DNA from: Pseudodesulfovibrio sp. 5S69
GTDB lineage: Bacteria; Desulfobacterota; Desulfovibrionia; Desulfovibrionales; Desulfovibrionaceae
Reading direction: 5' to 3'
NCBI RefSeq assembly: GCF_037094465.1
Contig: NZ_CP146609.1
Location: 558,001-622,000 of the forward strand
DNA: 64,000 nt
Shown here: in pieces, positions 30,827 through 39,171 of the stretch
Layout: every line of letters starts with the position of its first letter
How positions within the stretch are numbered: position 1 is the stretch's first letter
The notes under the pieces: generated by a model
Seen by the model: the letters and a program-made list of their open reading frames with translations, nothing else
The model's database searches: none
Told to the model about the DNA's origin: nothing
Translations under genes and position numbers: made by a program

Positions 30827-31861
30827 CTACTTAGCCGGAGCGACCAAAACCCTGTTGTCATTGTCAACGACGAAGACGGGATGCTGCTCTCGTCCGCTTA
30901 ACCGTCTGGCCTTGTAAGGGACTTCGCCATCAACATATTTCTTGATCTCGGCAACGGTGATTTTGTGATCATTATTGGTATCGGCCTTTCCGCTCATGGC
31001 CTCCAGCAAATAGTAGGTAAACAGACTGTGCTCTTTCGCCGGGTACCAGTTACTCAGTTCGCCCACGGAAGTGCTGCTGATGACGCATGAGCGCTGGATT
31101 CGCTCCACGTGCGATGCCTCCTTGAGAAGCGCAGGAGAGACGTTTTTGAAGAGCATCCCGCTGGGCGAGTCGCCGCTGAAACAAGAGTCGATGATGACGA
31201 CATTATCCACGGACGGGAGTTTTGCGATGTTGGCGTAAAGCGTATCGAGCGGGTACCCCGTTTCCGCAAGGTAGCTGGTCGAGGAGTCCACAGGGACCAG
31301 ATACGCGTTTTTCCCGCTGATGCTGGGGGCACCATGCCCGGAGTAGTAGACAAAGACCTCTGACTGGTGCGGTTTGACCCAGTTGTAGAGTTTGCCCTTG
31401 TAATTTTTCTTTGTCCCGAAAATTGCAAAAAGTGCTGCTTGGGTGGCGTCTTCCACGTAGATGATATTGTCTTTGTCGATGCCCAGCCGGTATATGAACA
31501 TATCCCTCACGGCTTGAGCGTCCCTTTGGGCATAGGAAACATCCGGGATACCGTTGTTGTAGCGGGCGTAATCTTTATTCCCAATGATCACACCGATGGC
31601 ATTGGGGCGTCTTTTTACGGCAACCGTCACAACTTCCCGTTGCGGCGTTTGCACGGGGGCGGGCTGTGTCACAGCCGTTGTTTCGGCGTGGCTCGGCGCG
31701 GCTTGCGGGCTTTGCGTGGCAAATCTCTGAGCGACTTTCTTGTTATACTCCTCTGTCAAATCCGTGACCTTTTGCTTTGCAGAGTAAGAGCCACGGGCGG
31801 AACAACCTCCACAGCAGGAAAGAATCAAAATGGCGATCACGGCAAAAAGCATTTTTGGCAC
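30827..31861 (-). CDS. Caspase-like (peptidase C14) lipoprotein with EF-hand
   Basis: 344 residues. The signal peptide has Cys-rich lipobox candidates (ILSC with Cys16, or Cys20). After a Gln/Pro/Thr linker (residues 45-80) comes a caspase-fold domain: AIGVIIGNKDYARY near 88, catalytic His176 in YYSGHGAP and catalytic Cys227 in VVIIDSCFSGD. Inserted near the end is a canonical calcium loop DTNNDHKITVAE (294-305). The predicted enzyme is membrane-anchored and probably calcium-responsive, facing the periplasm. GTG start with GGGAG 6 bp upstream. It lies 2 bp after a lipoprotein gene, so both form one operon. Confidence 0.87.
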   Translation of the reverse strand: MPKMLFAVIAILILSCCGGCSARGSYSAKQKVTDLTEEYNKKVAQRFATQSPQAAPSHAETTAVTQPAPVQTPQREVVTVAVKRRPNAIGVIIGNKDYARYNNGIPDVSYAQRDAQAVRDMFIYRLGIDKDNIIYVEDATQAALFAIFGTKKNYKGKLYNWVKPHQSEVFVYYSGHGAPSISGKNAYLVPVDSSTSYLAETGYPLDTLYANIAKLPSVDNVVIIDSCFSGDSPSGMLFKNVSPALLKEASHVERIQRSCVISSTSVGELSNWYPAKEHSLFTYYLLEAMSGKADTNNDHKITVAEIKKYVDGEVPYKARRLSGREQHPVFVVDNDNRVLVAPAK

Positions 31862-31863
31862 GG

Positions 31864-32832
31864 CTAACTCCCTACGCTGTATTTTACCATTTCTTCAAAC
31901 ACGAATCCAATGAGGTCCTTGGCCAATACGGTCATATACCCCCGCGGGGTAGTGTAGTACAGCACGTTCTGTGGCATCTGATTTCCCTTACGGCAAACTC
32001 CGATACAATCCAAAAGGGGCTGTCCAAAAGGCGTTTCTGGAGTAATGGTTTTATCCACAGCACCAGTGCGTGGGTTGTATACGACGATTTGTCCGGCAGC
32101 ATCAGTATCGATGATGGGAATCACTACCGATGTTACTACCTGCTTAAAATCAGCAGCAACATGTGCAATGGGAGTTTTATCCAAATATTCAGCATCACAA
32201 GTTAAAGTTGATTCAAAGTTTCCATGCATCGTAAAAAGCAAATAGATTATTTTTTGGTCTGCAGCAATTGATTTTCTAAAAACGATAATTCGTCGGAATG
32301 GGATGTCAGGCTTGTTATTAATGGAAAGGTTTGCCTCCACTATGACTCCCCATCTCGCATCGGCCTTGTTGGAAACAGTAAGCCCTTGTGCAATATCTGC
32401 ATTTGCCTCCTCAAGAATACAGGCAGCTTTTTTGATATGCAGCGCCAAGTGCATATCCTCGTTTGTTGACGGGCGAACAACCGTCATTCCATTTTCTTTA
32501 ATTAATTGTAGTAAATATTTTTTTAAGGCACCTGATTCCTTGAATGCTGCAGATACTTTTTTCTTATTCCCCAAATCGTAATCTTCAATTGTGAAGGTCC
32601 CGTCATGCGCATAGGTGACATCAAGAGAGACCTTTTTCCCATTTAGCGAGGCAAAGGAAAGATCACATTCAGGCAATATTTGTGCCGTCTGCGGGGAAAA
32701 ATCCGCATCCGTAAAGCGGTCAGGGAGCCCGTGTGCGCAACCCGCCAGCAAAAACAACAGCACAATAATTGTTTTTTTAAGCAGGTAAAAAGTTTCCCAT
32801 CGCGGCTTCGGCGTGTGATTTGGGATTATCAT
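31864..32832 (-). CDS. Lipoprotein of unknown function, operonic with the caspase-like gene
   Basis: 322 residues. Lipobox LAGC with lipidated Cys32 after LKKTIIVLLFLLA. The mature part is mixed alpha/beta with no recognised domain (VSLDVTYAHDGTFTIEDYDL near 68; FRRIIVFRKSIAADQKIIYL near 185). Base composition is clearly lower in GC than the core genes and codon use is AT-biased, suggesting transfer. The ATG at 32832 has AAGGAA 11 bp upstream; an internal start closer to the signal peptide cannot be excluded. Its stop lies 2 bp before the caspase-like start codon, implying joint function. Confidence 0.75.
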   Translation of the reverse strand: MIIPNHTPKPRWETFYLLKKTIIVLLFLLAGCAHGLPDRFTDADFSPQTAQILPECDLSFASLNGKKVSLDVTYAHDGTFTIEDYDLGNKKKVSAAFKESGALKKYLLQLIKENGMTVVRPSTNEDMHLALHIKKAACILEEANADIAQGLTVSNKADARWGVIVEANLSINNKPDIPFRRIIVFRKSIAADQKIIYLLFTMHGNFESTLTCDAEYLDKTPIAHVAADFKQVVTSVVIPIIDTDAAGQIVVYNPRTGAVDKTITPETPFGQPLLDCIGVCRKGNQMPQNVLYYTTPRGYMTVLAKDLIGFVFEEMVKYSVGS

Positions 32833-32938
32833 ATTGCTGGCAATTCCTTGGTTAATGACATCTAATAAGTAGAAGCACCGACACGAGAACCGGTGTCGAT
32901 TTGCTCCGCCAGGGGCGAATATCTGGTAGAGAACTCGC

Positions 32939-33361
32939 TCAACCGCATGGCCCGGCGCGGCTCGAATTCATCCCTGCAGTCCTTTCCCCTTTTTCCGGGC
33001 AGGGCGGTAATAAAAAAACCTCCGCATTCCGGTATGGGAGGGGTGAATCAGATGAACCTTGGTACTGAGATAAAGCGAGCCAATGCGCTTTTTTCTTGGC
33101 GATATACCCACGGGAAAATTTTATGATGAAATCGGCAGCCAGTTTGCCGTCGGTGACCAGGCTTGATGAGACCACCCTCACAGCCTGTTCTATAGCCGCA
33201 GCCCGGGTTCGGTGTAGGGCTAGGTGCGAGGCCTGTTCCAGAGTCATGCCCACGATGGCGCAGGAGGCGCGGGTGGTGACGGTCCCGGTCCCGGCGTTGG
33301 CCGCATACGCGAAGCATTGCAGGATGAAAAATTGGCATATTCCCAAGGCGATCCGAAACAC
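32939..33361 (-). pseudogene. Truncated exported protein, FlgT-N/LPP20-like pattern
   Basis: The GTG at 33361 has GGAGG 5 bp upstream and opens a signal peptide (FRIALGICQFFILQCFAYAA). The next 80 residues read GTVTTRASCAIVGMTLEQAS, then RAAAIEQAVRVVSSSLVTDG and FIIKFSRGYIAKKK. This pattern of Ala-rich helix and hydrophobic strands resembles the N-terminal domain of FlgT and related LPP20-like exported proteins. Similarity fades after about residue 100 and the frame ends 40 residues later. It probably represents a gene cut short by recombination; alternatively a complete short protein. Confidence 0.5.
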
Positions 33362-33385
33362 CAAAACCTCCGTCTGCCACGACAC

Positions 33386-34317
33386 CCATAATTCGATAGA
33401 ATTTACTAGGCATTACAAAATAACGGATGAATAGTGAAGGACAAATCGACGAATGATTCCCTCCGCTTTACGGTCCATGCCGTCAGCTTGTTGGTCCGCA
33501 TTAACAGGGAGATGGAAACGGGAAGACGAGAAGCCGCCATCCCTTGAGCCGGAGTCGACCCCGCCACCCCTCTCGCCGTCGCCTGCGTGGATGACGACGC
33601 GAGCAAAGCCGCCGGGGCAAGGCCGGACCGCGAAGCGCCCGCCCGAAGGGGTTGGCCTTGCAGTGACGGCTGCTTGTGTCATACTCGCGGGAAAAACGGC
33701 GGGATGTGAAGAAACCGTGCCGCCGGAACTTGCGCGAAGGTTTTGCGGCGTCTTCTGGTGGGGGATATCTACAGGATAATCCCGTAACCAGAAGGAGGTA
33801 AAACGTATTGACGCGCGTCGTGAGTTCGTTATGAAGTCCGAACTGATGAACGCTTAAGCAGGCACTAACGTGCAGTAACACCTAACACTTCGCTGCCGTT
33901 CATTTCCAAACGGCACACTTTCACATCCGAACGCCAGGCTGAAACACAGCACCCCCGCCGGACAAACGACAGGTATCTAGAAATCTGCCGTTGTCGAAAT
34001 TCCCCTACGGCCACCGTTTAATGCGCAGGACGAATGAGCCTGCGTGGTGGCACCCTTATTGCCGTGGGATTCTCAGGTTTTTTTTCTGTGGGAAACGAAC
34101 ACTGATTTGTCTCATGTCGGTTGTTGTGTGGCGTATTCGCGTCATGGGCAGGTCATTTCCCGGCTAACAGGGAAGGCCGCAGTCTGCATGTCCAGCACGG
34201 ACCCAAAGGGGGACAGCCTAGGACGCCGTATAATTTGTCCGACAAACCGCAGAAAGCCCAAGAACGGGCGTTTCCATACGTCAGCCGATCGGACAGACCG
34301 GGGATTCTTAAGGTCTT
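33386..34317. other. About 0.9 kb without a recognisable gene
   Basis: Several open frames of 60-165 codons occur on both strands, but none has a convincing ribosome-binding site, domain or signal peptide. An AAGGAGGT at about 33791-33798 leads only into a frame of a few codons. The stretch looks like degraded accessory DNA between the caspase island and the exporter genes. No transposase, integrase or attachment site was seen. Confidence 0.5.
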
Positions 34318-34380
34318 CGGCTCAAGCGGGTCCAGGGCAGCGCCCTGGTCTCCCCGAAGGGGCCGCCGGAGGCCCCCCAA
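34318..34380 (-). repeat. Family A repeat, degenerate, after the LysE-type gene
   Basis: Reverse orientation: GTCCAGGGCAGCGCCCTGG is a short hairpin (34329-34347), followed by GGGGCCGCCGGAGGCCCCCC. Ends about 22 bp from the LysE stop. The T-rich end is lost. Confidence 0.5.
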
Positions 34381-34402
34381 CTATCAGTGTGGAGCGAGCC
34401 GT

Positions 34403-35041
34403 CTACCCGACGGGGTCGGACATGGCCAGGCGGATGCCGAGGCCGATGAACAGGGTGCCGGCGGCGCGTTTGGCCCAGGTGCCGAAGTTGCCGCCTTTGC
34501 CGAGGCGGGCGGACACGCGGGCGGCGGACCAGGCGTAGGCGAGGTTGACCAGGGTGCCGTTGAGGGTGAAGACCACGCCGAGGAAGAGGAAGGCGAGCGG
34601 TTTGTTGGGCGCGTCGGCGGCCACGAACTGGGGCAGGAAGGCCATGAAGAAGAGGGCGACCTTGGGGTTGAGGGCGTTGGTCCAGAACCCTTGGGAGTAG
34701 ATTTTGCGCACGTTGACCCGGAAGAACTCGTCGTTGTCGGTATCGTGTCCGTTGCCGTTCTTGCGCCACATGGTCAGGCCGACCCAGATGAGGTAGGCGG
34801 CGCCCACGAATTTGACCATGGTGAAGGCCATGGCCGAGGTGGCCAGGATGGCGGACAGGCCGAGCGCGGCGGCGAAGACGTGGACGAAGCAGCCGGTGCC
34901 CACGCCGAGCGCGGCCACGGAGCCGATTTTCCAGCCGTGGGAGGCGCCCCGGCTGACGATATAGAAGACGTCCTGGCCCGGGGTGATGTTCAGGAGCAGG
35001 CCGGACAGGACGAAGAGGGCGAAGTCGTGGACGCCGAACAT
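34403..35041 (-). CDS. LysE/RhtB-family exporter
   Basis: 212 residues, six hydrophobic helices. The family signature is clear at the N terminus (LLNITPGQDVFYIVSRGASH, residues 16-35) and in GAAYLIWVGLTMWR near 80, followed by FWTNALNPKVALFFMAFLPQ. It exports amino acids or related solutes (lysine, threonine, homoserine in known members); the substrate is not determined. It starts 2 bp after the stop of the PACE gene, so the two are co-transcribed. The middle loop (KNGNGHDTDNDEFF) is acidic and variable. Confidence 0.9.
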   Translation of the reverse strand: MFGVHDFALFVLSGLLLNITPGQDVFYIVSRGASHGWKIGSVAALGVGTGCFVHVFAAALGLSAILATSAMAFTMVKFVGAAYLIWVGLTMWRKNGNGHDTDNDEFFRVNVRKIYSQGFWTNALNPKVALFFMAFLPQFVAADAPNKPLAFLFLGVVFTLNGTLVNLAYAWSAARVSARLGKGGNFGTWAKRAAGTLFIGLGIRLAMSDPVG

Positions 35042-35043
35042 GG

Positions 35044-35493
35044 CTAGTCTCCCGCCGTTTCGGTTGCGGGCGCGGCGGGCATGGGGAAGACCGCGTCGTA
35101 GGCCCAGTTGTAGAGATAGGTATAGACCAGGAAGAAGCCGGTGTAGCCGAGGTCGGTGAGCAGGGCAGCCCACAGGGAGAGATCGAGCCACCACATGATC
35201 AACGGCACGGTCAGCAGGGTCAGGGAGACCTCGAAGCTGAGGGCGTGCAGGGCGCGCAGCCGGGGCGGTCGCACGTTCAGGGGTCGGCCGAGGCGCAGCA
35301 GCAGGTGGTCGAAGGCCAGATTGAACAGGTAGTTGCAGACCATGGCCGCGGCGGACATGGACACGGACAGCATGCCCACGCGCAGCAGGTCGCGGCCGAG
35401 CGCCCAGGACGCCAGGGGCGTGCACAGGAGGAGCCCGAAGAGCTCGTAGAGCAGGGTGTGGCGGAGCCGGTCCGCATGGGTGCGCATGGCCAT
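35044..35493 (-). CDS. PACE-family efflux transporter
   Basis: 149 residues with four hydrophobic helices arranged as two bacterial transmembrane pair repeats (residues about 8-70 and 80-140). Each repeat shows the family's RLRHTLLYELFGLLLCTPLA and RALHALSFEVSLTLLTVPLI pattern, with the conserved acidic residue (Glu17 and a matching Glu in repeat 2) that carries protons. Known members such as AceI expel chlorhexidine, acriflavine and polyamines. Coupled to the LysE-type gene (2-bp gap). Two closely spaced ATG starts (35493 and 35487) are possible. Confidence 0.88.
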   Translation of the reverse strand: MAMRTHADRLRHTLLYELFGLLLCTPLASWALGRDLLRVGMLSVSMSAAAMVCNYLFNLAFDHLLLRLGRPLNVRPPRLRALHALSFEVSLTLLTVPLIMWWLDLSLWAALLTDLGYTGFFLVYTYLYNWAYDAVFPMPAAPATETAGD

Positions 35494-35562
35494 GGTGATT
35501 ACACCCGCCCGGCGCGGTTGTCCACGGGGCGGCGAGGGGGGCGGTGCGGGCGCGGCCGGGGA

Positions 35563-36318
35563 TCAGTAGCTGTCGAAATCGGGGTAGACGTGGCCCCATT
35601 TCGCGTAGATGGGCCGGAGTTTGCCCTGCCGGTGCAGGGTGCGCATGCCGTCGTCGTACATCTTGACGACCCTGTCGCTGCGCGGGGTGGTGTTGAACAT
35701 GGGGTGGTAGGAGCGGCGGCCCGCCTTGCGGATGTCGTATGCGGAAGTGTCGAACCGGGGGCTCTGGCGGGTGGAGTCCCGGATGAAGGCCATGTCGTCG
35801 ACGTAGAAGTCCGAGCGCCCGAGCAGGACCATTTCCAGGCACTTGACCCCGGAGGCCATCTCGCGGATGCGCACGGGCACCGGGAAATCCCAGTCGTGGT
35901 AGAATCCCTTCTGGGCGACCACCTCCTTGCCGCGCAGGGACTCGGTCCCCTTCCACGGGCCGATCCGGTCCTTGTTGAAGAAGACGTGGTAATCGTTGAC
36001 GTACAGGGGGTAGCGGGCCAGGCGCAGGGGCGGGTCGGCCCGGTCGTCGCAGAGCATCATGTCGGCCCAGCCCAGGCGGACCAGCTCGTCGGCCCGGTCC
36101 GAGGGCACGTACTCGTGCCGTACCGTGATTCCGTACAGGGCGAAGACCGCGTCCAGGACCTCGTGGTACAGCCCGGTGCCGTCCCGGTTGGTGAAAGTTT
36201 CCCAGGACGGACCGGCGGATATGACCACCGTGACCCTGTCGGCGGGCTCCATGCAACGGGCGGAAACCGGGAACAGCACCACCAGGAGCGCCGCGATGAC
36301 GAGCGTTCTGATTCTCAC
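35563..36318 (-). CDS. Periplasmic solute-binding protein, type 3 family
   Basis: About 251 residues. Signal peptide RTLVIAALLVVLFPVSARCM, then a type 3 binding fold: VVISAGPSWETFTNRDGTGL, HEVLDAVFALYGITVRHEYV, GWADMMLCDDRADPPLRLAR and GKEVVAQKGFYHDWDF near 130. It ends AKWGHVYPDFDSY. It probably binds a small polar molecule in the periplasm, either for uptake or for sensing; no permease gene is adjacent. The GTG at 36318 is preferred because it starts right before the signal peptide; an in-frame TTG lies at 36354. It is divergent from the DUF134 operon. Confidence 0.78.
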   Translation of the reverse strand: MRIRTLVIAALLVVLFPVSARCMEPADRVTVVISAGPSWETFTNRDGTGLYHEVLDAVFALYGITVRHEYVPSDRADELVRLGWADMMLCDDRADPPLRLARYPLYVNDYHVFFNKDRIGPWKGTESLRGKEVVAQKGFYHDWDFPVPVRIREMASGVKCLEMVLLGRSDFYVDDMAFIRDSTRQSPRFDTSAYDIRKAGRRSYHPMFNTTPRSDRVVKMYDDGMRTLHRQGKLRPIYAKWGHVYPDFDSY

Positions 36319-36358
36319 TGGGAAAAAATGCCCCGGAACTGTCCCGCAAGTCAATTTA

Positions 36359-36407
36359 TTTCCCGGATCGGGAAAATGTCCCGGATGATTTTTTTGGGCA
36401 TATGCTC
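36359..36407. promoter_or_regulatory. Palindromes in the divergent gap before the DUF134 operon
   Basis: TTTCCCG-GAT-CGGGAAA (36359-36375) is a perfect 7-bp dyad. GGGCATATGCTC (36396-36407) contains the 8-bp palindrome GCATATGC. The second is a candidate binding site for the DUF134 helix-turn-helix encoded just downstream. Confidence 0.45.
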
Positions 36408-36417
36408 ATTTTTATCC

Positions 36418-36445
36418 TTGACTCCGGGATTTCTGAGCGTATCTT
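36418..36445 (+). promoter_or_regulatory. Candidate promoter of the DUF134/NifX operon
   Basis: TTGACT (36418-36423), 16 bp, TATCTT (36440-36445), 34 bp before the ATG. No -24/-12 sigma-54 element was seen here. Confidence 0.5.
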
Positions 36446-36478
36446 CATTTGCGTAACTGTTCATACAAGCGAGGACCG

Positions 36479-37420
36479 ATGGGAAGGCGGAAGATCAGGC
36501 GGACCGTGCAGCGGGAACCCGGCGCGACATACTACAAGCCGCAGGGGATCCCGATGCTCGAACTGCAAAACGCGACCCTGACCCTGGAGGAGCTCGAGGC
36601 GCTTCGGCTTGCCGACGCGCAGGGGCTGACCCAGGAGGAGGGCGCGCAGGCCATGGGTGTTTCCCGGGCCACATTCGGCAGGGTGCTCGGAGCGGCGCGG
36701 CACATCGTGGCCACGGCGCTGGCCGAGGGACAGGCCATCCGCATTGAGGGCGGCCATTACACCTTTGCCGAGGACGCCTGGGAGTGCCCCAAGATGTCAC
36801 CGGACGCGATGTCCGAAACCATTGGAGATGACAGTATGCCCGGAATGGACGGAACCGGACCGCGCGGCGCAGGCGGCGGCGGACGGTGCATGGGCGGACG
36901 CGGCCGCGGAATGGGCCGTGGACGAGGCGTGGGTGGACAGGGACAAGGCATGGGCCAGGGCCGCGGAATGCAAGGCCAGAACATGGGCCAGGGCCGGGGA
37001 GCCGCACAGGGCTCCGGAACACAACAGCAAATCAAGGATACAGCCATGAGCAGGATAGCAGTGACCACCGAGGGACCGACCCTGGACGACCGCGTCGACC
37101 CCCGTTTCGGGCGGGCGGCCGGTTTCGCCATCGTGGACCCGGAGACCATGACCGTGGTCCAGTACGTGGACAACGGCGGGTCCCAGGCCATGGCCCAGGG
37201 TGCGGGCATCCAGGCCGCAGAGAACGTGGCCAACGCGGGCGCCTCCGTCCTGTTGACCGGCTACGTCGGGCCCAAGGCCTTCGCCGCGCTCGAGGCCGCC
37301 GGCATCGCCATCGGTCAGGACGTGGACAATCTGACCGTGCGCGAGGCGGTCGAGAAGTACGTGGCGGGGCAGGTCAACATGGCCGACACCGCCAACGCCC
37401 CGTCCGGAGGCAACAAGTGA
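36479..37420 (+). CDS. DUF134 regulator fused to DUF5320-like linker and NifX-type domain
   Basis: 313 residues in three parts. Residues 1-100 are a DUF134 helix-turn-helix (ALRLADAQGLTQEEGAQAMG, GVSRATFGRVLGAAR). Residues 120-185 are a Met/Gly/Arg/Gln-rich stretch starting MPGMDGTGPRGAG, as stand-alone DUF5320 proteins do. Residues 190-300 are a dinitrogenase iron-molybdenum cofactor (NifX/ORP-like) domain (IAVTTEGPTLDDRVDPRFGR). Internal ATGs at 36836 and 37046 each have a ribosome-binding site (GGAG with 8-bp spacing, AAGGA with 7). It overlaps the first MinD ATPase gene by 4 bases. Confidence 0.82.
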   Translation: MGRRKIRRTVQREPGATYYKPQGIPMLELQNATLTLEELEALRLADAQGLTQEEGAQAMGVSRATFGRVLGAARHIVATALAEGQAIRIEGGHYTFAEDAWECPKMSPDAMSETIGDDSMPGMDGTGPRGAGGGGRCMGGRGRGMGRGRGVGGQGQGMGQGRGMQGQNMGQGRGAAQGSGTQQQIKDTAMSRIAVTTEGPTLDDRVDPRFGRAAGFAIVDPETMTVVQYVDNGGSQAMAQGAGIQAAENVANAGASVLLTGYVGPKAFAALEAAGIAIGQDVDNLTVREAVEKYVAGQVNMADTANAPSGGNK

Positions 37421-38283
37421 TCTACGCCGTTGCCAGCGGCAAGGGCGGCACGGGCAAGACCACGGTGTCTTCGTCCCTGGCCGCCCTTTGGGACGGACCG
37501 GCCACTTTGGTGGACCTCGATGTCGAGGAGCCGAACCTGCACCTCTTCCTCAAGCCCGAGCTGACCGACGTGCGCAAGGCCTGGATAGAGGTCCCCGAGG
37601 CGGACGAGTCCAAATGCACCCGCTGCCGCGCCTGTGCGGACATCTGCCAGTTCAAGGCGATCACTGTCATGGCCGACACCCTGCTCGTCTTCGCGGAGAT
37701 GTGCCACGGCTGCGGCGGCTGCCTGGCGGTCTGCCCGGAGGGCGCGCTCTCCCCGGGCCGCCGCGAGCTGGGGGAGATCTGCCGGGGCACGGCCGGGCGG
37801 CACGACTTCGTCATGGGCCGGCTGCGTGTGGGCGAGGCCATGAGCCCGCCGCTCATGCGCCAGGTCCGCCGCCTCTTTCCGGAGCTGTCCGAAAAGGGCG
37901 ACATCCTCATCGACGCCCCTCCGGGCGTGAGTTGCCCGGCCATCGCGGCCGTGACCGACGCGGACTGCATCGTCCTGGTCACCGAGCCTACGCCCTTCGG
38001 GTTCCACGACTTCAAGCTCGCCTGGGAGGCCTTCACCCCGCTGGGCAAGCCCATGGGCGCGGTCATCAACCGGTCCGACCTGGGCGACACCGCCGTGCGC
38101 GACTTCTGCCGCGAGAACGGCATCCCGGTCTGGGCCGAGATTCCCTACTCCAGGGAGGTGGCCGAGGCCTACTCGCGCGGCGAGGTGGTGGCCGACGCCC
38201 TCAAGGAGCTGGAAGGAACTTTTATCGGCTTGCGCCAACACATGCGCGCCGCGGCCGCAGGAGGTGACCCATGCGCGAGATAG
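37417..38283 (+). CDS. MinD-type ATPase with inserted [4Fe-4S] ferredoxin domain (1)
   Basis: 288 residues. Deviant Walker A GKGGTGKT at residues 8-15 and MinD-like LVDLDVEEPNLH. Two four-Cys clusters are inserted: Cys67, 70, 73 and 77, and Cys96, 99, 102 and 106. The second half has the ILIDAPPGVSCPA switch region. This is the MRP/NBP35-type architecture seen in the DVU2103/DVU2104 proteins of the Desulfovibrio orange-protein complex. The GTG start at 37417 overlaps the preceding stop and has GGAGG upstream. It overlaps the next gene by 13 bases. Confidence 0.88.
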   Translation: MIYAVASGKGGTGKTTVSSSLAALWDGPATLVDLDVEEPNLHLFLKPELTDVRKAWIEVPEADESKCTRCRACADICQFKAITVMADTLLVFAEMCHGCGGCLAVCPEGALSPGRRELGEICRGTAGRHDFVMGRLRVGEAMSPPLMRQVRRLFPELSEKGDILIDAPPGVSCPAIAAVTDADCIVLVTEPTPFGFHDFKLAWEAFTPLGKPMGAVINRSDLGDTAVRDFCRENGIPVWAEIPYSREVAEAYSRGEVVADALKELEGTFIGLRQHMRAAAAGGDPCAR

Positions 38284-39149
38284 TGGTCATCAGCGGCAAG
38301 GGCGGCGCGGGCAAGACCTCCATGGCCGGGGCGTTCGCCCACCTCGCGGAAAACGCCATTCTCTGCGATCTCGACGTGGACGCCCCGGACCTCCATCTGC
38401 TCCTCGACCCGCAGGTGCGCAGCGAGGAGGCCTTTTACTCCGGCCATGAGGCGGTCATCGATGCGGAGCGGTGCGTGGGCTGCGGGCAGTGCGCCGAGCT
38501 GTGCCGGTTCGACGCCGTCCGTGAGGACGGCGACGTCTACCGTGTGGACCCCCTGGCCTGCGAGGGGTGCAAGGTCTGCGTGGCCCTGTGCCCGGAAAAG
38601 GCCATCGACTTCCCCGAAAAGCACTGCGGCCAGTGGTACGTGTCCGACACCCGGTTCGGCCCCATGGTCCACGCCCAGCTTTTTCCCGGCGAGGAGAACT
38701 CCGGGCGGCTGGTCACCCTGCTCAAGCAAAAGGCCCGGGCCATGGCCGAGGAACGGGGGCTGGACCTGGTCCTGTGCGACGGCACGCCCGGTATCGGCTG
38801 CCCGGTGATCAGCTCCATGGCAGGGACCGACCTGGCCGTGATCGTCACCGAGCCCACCCCCTCGGGGCTGCACGACCTCAAGCGCGTGGCCGAGCTGTGC
38901 GACCGGTTCCGGACCAAGGTGGCCGTGCTGGTCAACAAGTGGGACGTCAACCCGGCCATGACCGGGGAGATCGAGGCGTGGAGCAAGACCAAGGGATACA
39001 CCCTGGCCGGGCGGTTCCCCCACGACCGGGCCGTGGTCGACGCCATGCTCGAACGCAAGGTCCTGACCGAGACGGACAACGCCGAACTCTCGGCCATACT
39101 CAACGCATCCTGGGCCGGAATTCTGGCCCTTTTGGATACATGTAACTAA
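38271..39149 (+). CDS. MinD-type ATPase with inserted [4Fe-4S] ferredoxin domain (2)
   Basis: 292 residues, paralogous to the previous gene. Walker A GKGGAGKT at 9-16. Cys68, 71, 74 and 78 and Cys97, 100, 103 and 107 bind two clusters. The switch motif is LVLCDGTPGIGCPVISSM. The pair probably forms a heterodimer that loads or transfers metal-sulfur clusters to the NifX-like proteins encoded on either side. AGGAGGTGA precedes the ATG, which lies inside the end of the first ATPase gene. Confidence 0.88.
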   Translation: MREIVVISGKGGAGKTSMAGAFAHLAENAILCDLDVDAPDLHLLLDPQVRSEEAFYSGHEAVIDAERCVGCGQCAELCRFDAVREDGDVYRVDPLACEGCKVCVALCPEKAIDFPEKHCGQWYVSDTRFGPMVHAQLFPGEENSGRLVTLLKQKARAMAEERGLDLVLCDGTPGIGCPVISSMAGTDLAVIVTEPTPSGLHDLKRVAELCDRFRTKVAVLVNKWDVNPAMTGEIEAWSKTKGYTLAGRFPHDRAVVDAMLERKVLTETDNAELSAILNASWAGILALLDTCN

Positions 39150-39171
39150 CCGATTCAGGAGGAGTTTTACA

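Noticed and set aside
33386..34317. Several frames of 60-165 codons on both strands
   Set aside because: No start signal, domain or consistent codon bias; judged degraded DNA.
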